DNA of 64,000 nucleotides from Brasenia schreberi (lineage: Eukaryota > Streptophyta > Magnoliopsida > Nymphaeales > Cabombaceae), in NCBI GenBank assembly GCA_036023115.1, contig JAYKKT010000037.1, forward strand, positions 3,409,501 to 3,473,500, read 5' to 3'. The translations under genes were made by a program, and so were the position numbers. Shown here in pieces: positions 59,570 to 64,000 of this stretch (position 1 is the first letter of the stretch; every line of letters starts with the position of its first letter). The notes under the pieces were generated by a model. It saw only the letters and a list, made by a program, of their open reading frames with translations. It was not told the DNA's origin and made no database searches.

Positions 59570-59780
59570 GTTTTGGCTCTATATTATACTAGGTTTTGGT
59601 TTCACCTTTTATAAAATCAGAATCAGAACTAAACCGATGGTTTCGGTATTTTAAAAATGTTTTCTTTAACTTTAGCATGTTTTTACTAATTTTACCGGTT
59701 CTGAAACTGGAATCAGCCAGGCCGGTTCGGTTATGGTTCTAGGCTCTCGGGAGACCGGAACTGACCATTTTTGCATCTAC
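59570..59780. repeat. GGTTC-rich repeat segment
   Basis: Words GGTTTTGG, GGTTTCGG, GCCGGTTCGG, GGTTC and GACCGGAAC on both strands. Same word set as 43840-45170 and 62640-62860. Confidence 0.45.
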
Positions 59781-59953
59781 ATATTCACCAATCACCATAA
59801 CAAGCTAGCAGGTGATAATTGTCTCAAGTTATCATCCTCGTTCTTTTTGAAATCTCGTTCTAGTTTTGCTATTCACCTTAATAAAATAGCAAGAATATAT
59901 CTCCATCTTAGCTGACAAGCTTCTTATCCTATTCTTTTAATACATCTGTTTCA

Positions 59954-59954
<1 letters not shown>

Positions 59955-60008
<54 letters not shown>
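59955..60008. repeat. (CT)n-(GT)n microsatellite
   Basis: CT dinucleotides followed by GT dinucleotides to about 60006. Confidence 0.95.
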
Positions 60009-60009
60009 T

Positions 60010-61940
60010 GTTTGATTTGTGGTGACAGGCCTGTCGAATTAAAACTGCAAATCTAGACGCACAGAGTTTGTAATCATAGTTCCTCAAAACCATGATTCCC
60101 TATTGGTGTGACGCTTGAATTTTCGTTTGACGCGGAGTAGCAACATGAAAGAGGAGGTATTTGGGTTTTCATATGATGCCCCTAAATCCAATTCTCATGA
60201 TCCACCTCTCCCTTGGTGCCAAAGTTTCTGAATAAAATCGAGCCATGAAACCATGACTCCACACTAAAGATGAGTTTTGCATTCGATGCACAATGAAACT
60301 TCGAACTACAAGCACAAAAAATCAAAATCCAGCTCTCTTGGAACATTGTGTCAAATACACAGGCACCTAAAGAGTTAACCTTGATAAAGGAGCAGAGTCG
60401 AGAAAAGTATGAGGAAAGAATTCAGAAATTTTAAAATTGCGACTATGATCTTTAAAAGTCCAAAAAATAAATCTCTAAACGTTCGCAGATTCTCAAAAAG
60501 GATCATTTCACACTCTTCATCCAAATTAAACCCTGCATCTTTAGTTCACTCCAGCTTGAACAGTTCGGTTTATGTCCGAAAGCAGAACAGTGAGCTTCAT
60601 AGCCAATGATGGGGTTGGATCAAGGTGAGATCCTAGAATCACCCAGTCCGAATTAGCAAACAATCGGGATCTAAATTTGGATATGACTTCAATGCTACTT
60701 ATCAACATCGGCACTGATCGAAACCGCGAAAACGTTGGCTTGCACAAATGAATGAATGCTAGTTGCTGCAATTGATGAAGTTATCCAAGTTGATCTTCAA
60801 TGGCACTGAGCTTTTGCTATGACACACTAGCTTCTGGTAATCTCGACTTATAAAGACTTAATGTTGAAGGCTCGGATCCACAATTGAATCGACCCGATTC
60901 ATACCACGTGGTCTTGCAAGTCGAATTCGAACACCAACCAATTCAAATGACACTTGTTTTAAATGGTCTTGGAAGACATTGTAGAGGAAGATGAAACATG
61001 CTAATATTCATGTCCTTGATCACTTGGTGCAAGGAAGGAGCAGCAACCCTCGTGGTAAGAGGGCCAATTTAATAGAACCTTCACGTAAAAGATCGGAAGT
61101 TCGATGCACAGAGCATGCACGTCCGGATGAGCCTGCATAACTCAAGCTTGCCAACCCAAAAAGATAAAACTCCATCACTTCTGAGACTAAAATTGCTATT
61201 TAGACAATAAGTAGATGGGATTGTCTATGTTGAGACTCATCTTCCATTTTCACGGGTAGGACTAGGACACGAGTATCCTCTCCTTCCTTGGAAACAGGTA
61301 CCAACATGGGTCTTCATATATGGACCCTGGTATCATATACTAAATGCTTACATTTTAGAAAGATGGGAATACTTGATTCTAAAAACTAACCAACTACACA
61401 AGCTCTCTAATCTTTTTCAAAAATTTATATAAATCGTGTCAACTGATGTTCACCCAATTGGTTCATCTTAGGGCAGAAGATCTTCTAGGTTTAACTGCAG
61501 GTCGTCTGGGTCACATAGTCTAGGAAAGGCCTTGATTTTTGTTTTTGGGTACAATGGTGAGGCTGAAGCCTTATGCACACCGGAGGTATCGAACGTATGA
61601 CCCTCAACTCATGAGCCAAGCCCCTAGCCAGGTTAGATATTACTCTTTGTGTGGAAAAGCCTTAGTATTGATCTTGAAAAGTATCCACATTCATCCACAT
61701 TTCTTTAAATATTTTATTCCATCATCTAACTTTTAATTCTTTTACATATTGATACATTTCGAACATAAAATGACATAACGAATAGTAATATAAAACAATC
61801 CAAACGGTGTCGTTACGGGAACATTTGGTCCACCATCTTACTTGATTGAGTTACCAACTTCTGAGAATTCAAATCAAGTTTAATCTTTGGGTAGATGAAG
61901 CAAATGTGAAAATTAGATTCGCCTCCATTGCATCAACAAA
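60010..61940. other. No gene recognised; two tRNA-box-like patches
   Basis: A minus-strand open stretch at 60541-60771 is not recognisable as a protein. 61035-61110 (CTCGTGGTAAGAGGG ... GAAGTTCGATGCA) and 61560-61640 (TGCACACCGGAGGTATCGAAC...GAGCCAAGCCCCTAGCCA) resemble A/B boxes of tRNA-derived SINEs in plus and minus sense respectively, without a full cloverleaf. Confidence 0.4.
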
Positions 61941-61949
61941 TATTTTCCC

Positions 61950-62170
61950 TTATTAGATGGAGTCAACTATATGGATTCTTTGTTTTCATAGAGCTCTATC
62001 TTGTGTTATGCTAACAATTAACTAAACATAAGCTAAATCATTCTTTATTATTTCCTTCCAACACTTTTATAGTCTCACATACTCAAACCATCTCAAATGT
62101 TTTTCCTTCATTTTATTTATGAACATTTTTTGTATATGTTAATAATTAACTCCTCAAGGCTCTGACCATA
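61950..62170 (-). mobile_element. Decayed RTE LINE 3' end
   Basis: Matches the 3' end of the LINE at 38435-38660 (plus-strand words TATGGATTCTTTGTTTTCA, ATCATTCTTTATT, TTCCTTCCAACACTTTT, CAAACCATCTC) with many substitutions and a deletion; the tail is lost. It lies directly left of the short LINE-derived copy at 62270-62460. Confidence 0.7.
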
Positions 62171-62269
62171 TTTAATATGAATGATGCATGACACTTGTGG
62201 GTATTCAATGACTTGCAAGGTGTGCAATTTGAACATCTCCAGAGAGTACAAAATGCAAGACATGAACGG

Positions 62270-62460
62270 CCATCGGAAGCCCATGTCTATGTGGATTCTT
62301 TGTTTGCACATAACCCTATCAAATTTATATAATCCATGGTAAATAAGTTCGATAAAGTTTTAACCTGACTGCCGAAAGCCTAACCCAACCCTCCTCCTTT
62401 ATCCGGGCTTGGGACCGTTTATGCAAGGGTGATTCCTTACATGAGTGGAGTTTGGCAAGA
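62270..62460 (-). mobile_element. Short LINE-derived element, second copy
   Basis: Minus-strand relative of 8305-8529: plus-strand words GTGGATTCTTTGTTTGCACA, ATAATCCATGGTAAATAAGT, CTGCCGAAAGCCTAACCC, CCTCCTCCTTTATCCGGGCT and TGCAAGGGTGATTCCTTACA line up in inverse order with that copy. The TTG tail is missing on the left. Confirms that the head-plus-tail structure is a family and not a one-off deletion. Confidence 0.78.
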
Positions 62461-62639
62461 CCTAATATACGAGGATAAAAAGCACAAGAACATTTTCTCC
62501 TAAAAGGCACTAAACTCATTAAGAAAATTCCAATTTCTTGTGCCTTGTTATGAGTACTATAGTTCATCCGTTAGCTTGAGTAAATCAGAACTTGGAACTA
62601 TAACCAAATTGGCTCGAAAGTAGTAAAAAATGTTTAAAA

Positions 62640-62860
62640 ATGTGTATTTCAACAAAAAAATTTGGTTAAAATTCTGGAACCGATGGTTTGAAACCACAGG
62701 TTCTGGTTTTGGGCTAGTCCTGGTTCTTTGAAAGGTGGAACCAGAATCGAACTGTGTGATCCTTAGTTCTGGGTCAGGTACCGAGTCCGGTATCAGCTGA
62801 TTCTTTTCCCGGTTCGGTTCTGGTTTAAACATATGGACTGGTTCCAAACCAGCCATATAA
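62640..62860. repeat. GGTTC-rich repeat segment
   Basis: Dense GGTTC/GAACC words (e.g. GGTTCTGG, GAACCAG, CCGGTTCGGTTC). Same family-like composition as three other segments in the window. Confidence 0.45.
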
Positions 62861-62891
62861 TACTGTTAAGTTAGAGTCAGATTTGTAGGAT

Positions 62892-62926
62892 GCGTGTCAT
62901 GCTGTATCATGTCAAGCATGACACGC
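62892..62926. repeat. Perfect 12-bp inverted repeat
   Basis: GCGTGTCATGCT and AGCATGACACGC arms separated by 11 bp. No T-run after it and no gene next to it. Confidence 0.9.
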
Positions 62927-63049
62927 TACCAAATGTCTTGTCTCTGTGACTTAATTAAGGCCTCAAGATGCAAGATCCAAGGAAAGCAAATCTTTTCCTT
63001 TGTTTTAGGCATCAGCATCATGCATGCACTGTCATCAATTCATGCTCCA

Positions 63050-63191
63050 GACATCCCACACGTCATAGCACTTACATGAGATCCTTCAATTATGATGGAT
63101 GCCACTTGTGGTGAGAGTGGGACATCCCACACATCATAGCACTTACATGAGATCCTTCAATTATGATGGATGCCACTTGTGGTGAGAGTGG
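63050..63191 (+). repeat. 71-bp tandem duplication
   Basis: Unit GACATCCCACACRTCATAGC... at 63050-63120 is repeated directly at 63121-63191 with one visible difference (CACGTC versus CACATC). Confidence 0.95.
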
Positions 63192-63199
63192 GTATTATT

Positions 63200-64000
63200 A
63201 TGTAATGGAAGCTCATACCCTTCGGTCAACATTTCGCATATGACCATACATACATCCGCACACATGTCGTGCTCGGGCTCACACTCAAGTTTGGGTTTAA
63301 GAATTATCTTCTGTATTATTGTTACACATAGTTTTCATTCAAAGGTTAAATGAGCTTCTTTATGCAAAGACATATAATGGTTATAAAACAGACCCGAAGA
63401 AGCACGACTCTTGGAACGTATATGAGATCTGTTGTTTTATTATAAAATCTGATTAGGACTCTCTAATCAGATGTTATAGTAAACTGAACTGAAAACTTTT
63501 TCTCCTTTTATCTTCCTTGTTTCTCTGTTCTCTTGTGTCTGCTTGCATCTGTATTTTTCGGTGATTGCTCGTGCTCTTCGATCGACTATGTGACTGAAAC
63601 GTAGTAGAAGGCTACTAGAGTCAACGTACCTGCTCTTGCCTGTGATGATCGTTTTATTCTGATTGAAAGACGTTGGTATTGGTATGTACTTGATACCAAG
63701 GCGCTGATTTTTCTAAGGTAAGTATATAAGAATGACTTGATCATATAAGTACTTTGCTGATTTTATTTTGTTTTGATTGGTCTGTACACGGTTTGCTTAT
63801 CTTCAGTTTTGGTTTATGCTGGTATGTTAATGTTTGTTGCATATTACCTCTTTATACATGTAGCATTAAAACTTTTTCCAACATGTAACTCTCTCTACAC
63901 ACACATTTGTGGTGCATCCATACCGATTGCATGCAAAAACATCTAGACCATTCATCCATTATAGATGAAACATTCGAAAAGTTCATTTTTGCTTTTGTTG
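63200..64000 (+). other. Possible promoter and leader, no coding seen
   Basis: Two TATA-like words (TTATAAAAC near 63380, TTATAAAAT near 63436) precede a CT-rich transcribed-looking stretch (63498-63560) and a strong donor-like AAGGTAAGTAT at 63717. This could be a 5' UTR with intron or an LTR/leader of a retrotransposon continuing beyond the window. No reading frame is recognised. Confidence 0.3.

Noticed and set aside
61035..61110. tRNA gene
   Set aside because: A- and B-box-like words are present but no acceptor stem or anticodon arm can be formed.
62892..62926. Transcription terminator hairpin
   Set aside because: Plant nuclear context, no adjacent gene and no T-tract.

Overview
This is a repeat-dominated stretch of a flowering-plant nuclear genome. 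The evidence is plant-type LTR retrotransposons (Ty1/copia and Tat-lineage Ty3/gypsy), plant RTE and L1 LINEs, hAT transposons, and three host loci of plant type: an ALFIN-LIKE PHD-finger fragment, a mitochondrial elongation factor P (EF-P) like gene with a GGCCCA promoter motif, and a short arabinogalactan-peptide gene. The species cannot be fixed from the sequence. Almost every long reading frame is transposon-derived and most are broken.

Region 1 (1-20.2 kb) is a nest of insertions. A truncated RTE LINE (1-1955, minus) abuts a copia polyprotein (copia-1, plus) that is split by a small hAT element (2542-3782), by a ~3 kb insert carrying two exons of an ALFIN-LIKE gene (~4176-7237), and by a short LINE-derived element plus the gag and LTR of a second copia (~8200-9974). 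A decayed hAT (10.3-12.5 kb) leads into a gypsy integrase and 3' LTR (12.5-13.9 kb). That LTR is split by a hAT (13890-20082) which is itself split by a second, oppositely oriented member of the same family (16301-19668). Both hATs have perfect 8-bp target duplications.

Region 2 (20.2-24.5 kb) contains the 5' exons of the EF-P-like gene on the minus strand (21014-21628) followed by AT-rich DNA. Its downstream exons are not visible; the gene is either truncated or its third intron has filled with the transposons of region 1.

Region 3 (24.5-41.7 kb) holds an L1 LINE interrupted by a complete but decayed copia (24639-31058, target duplication ACCCA), a palindromic MITE with AT arrays (32926-33559), gene-poor DNA with tRNA-like SINE remnants, and a nearly intact RTE LINE (38.4-41.64 kb, minus).

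Region 4 (41.7-46.5 kb) holds the only gene that looks intact, a 60-residue arabinogalactan peptide (43236-43418, minus) with its own TATA box, followed by GGTTC-rich repeat DNA.

Region 5 (46501-58984) is one Tat-lineage gypsy element on the minus strand with ~2.27 kb LTRs, target duplication ATATC and a second RNase H domain. Region 6 (59-64 kb) holds LINE-derived remnants, microsatellites, a 71-bp tandem duplication and a possible leader or LTR, with no gene I can recognise.
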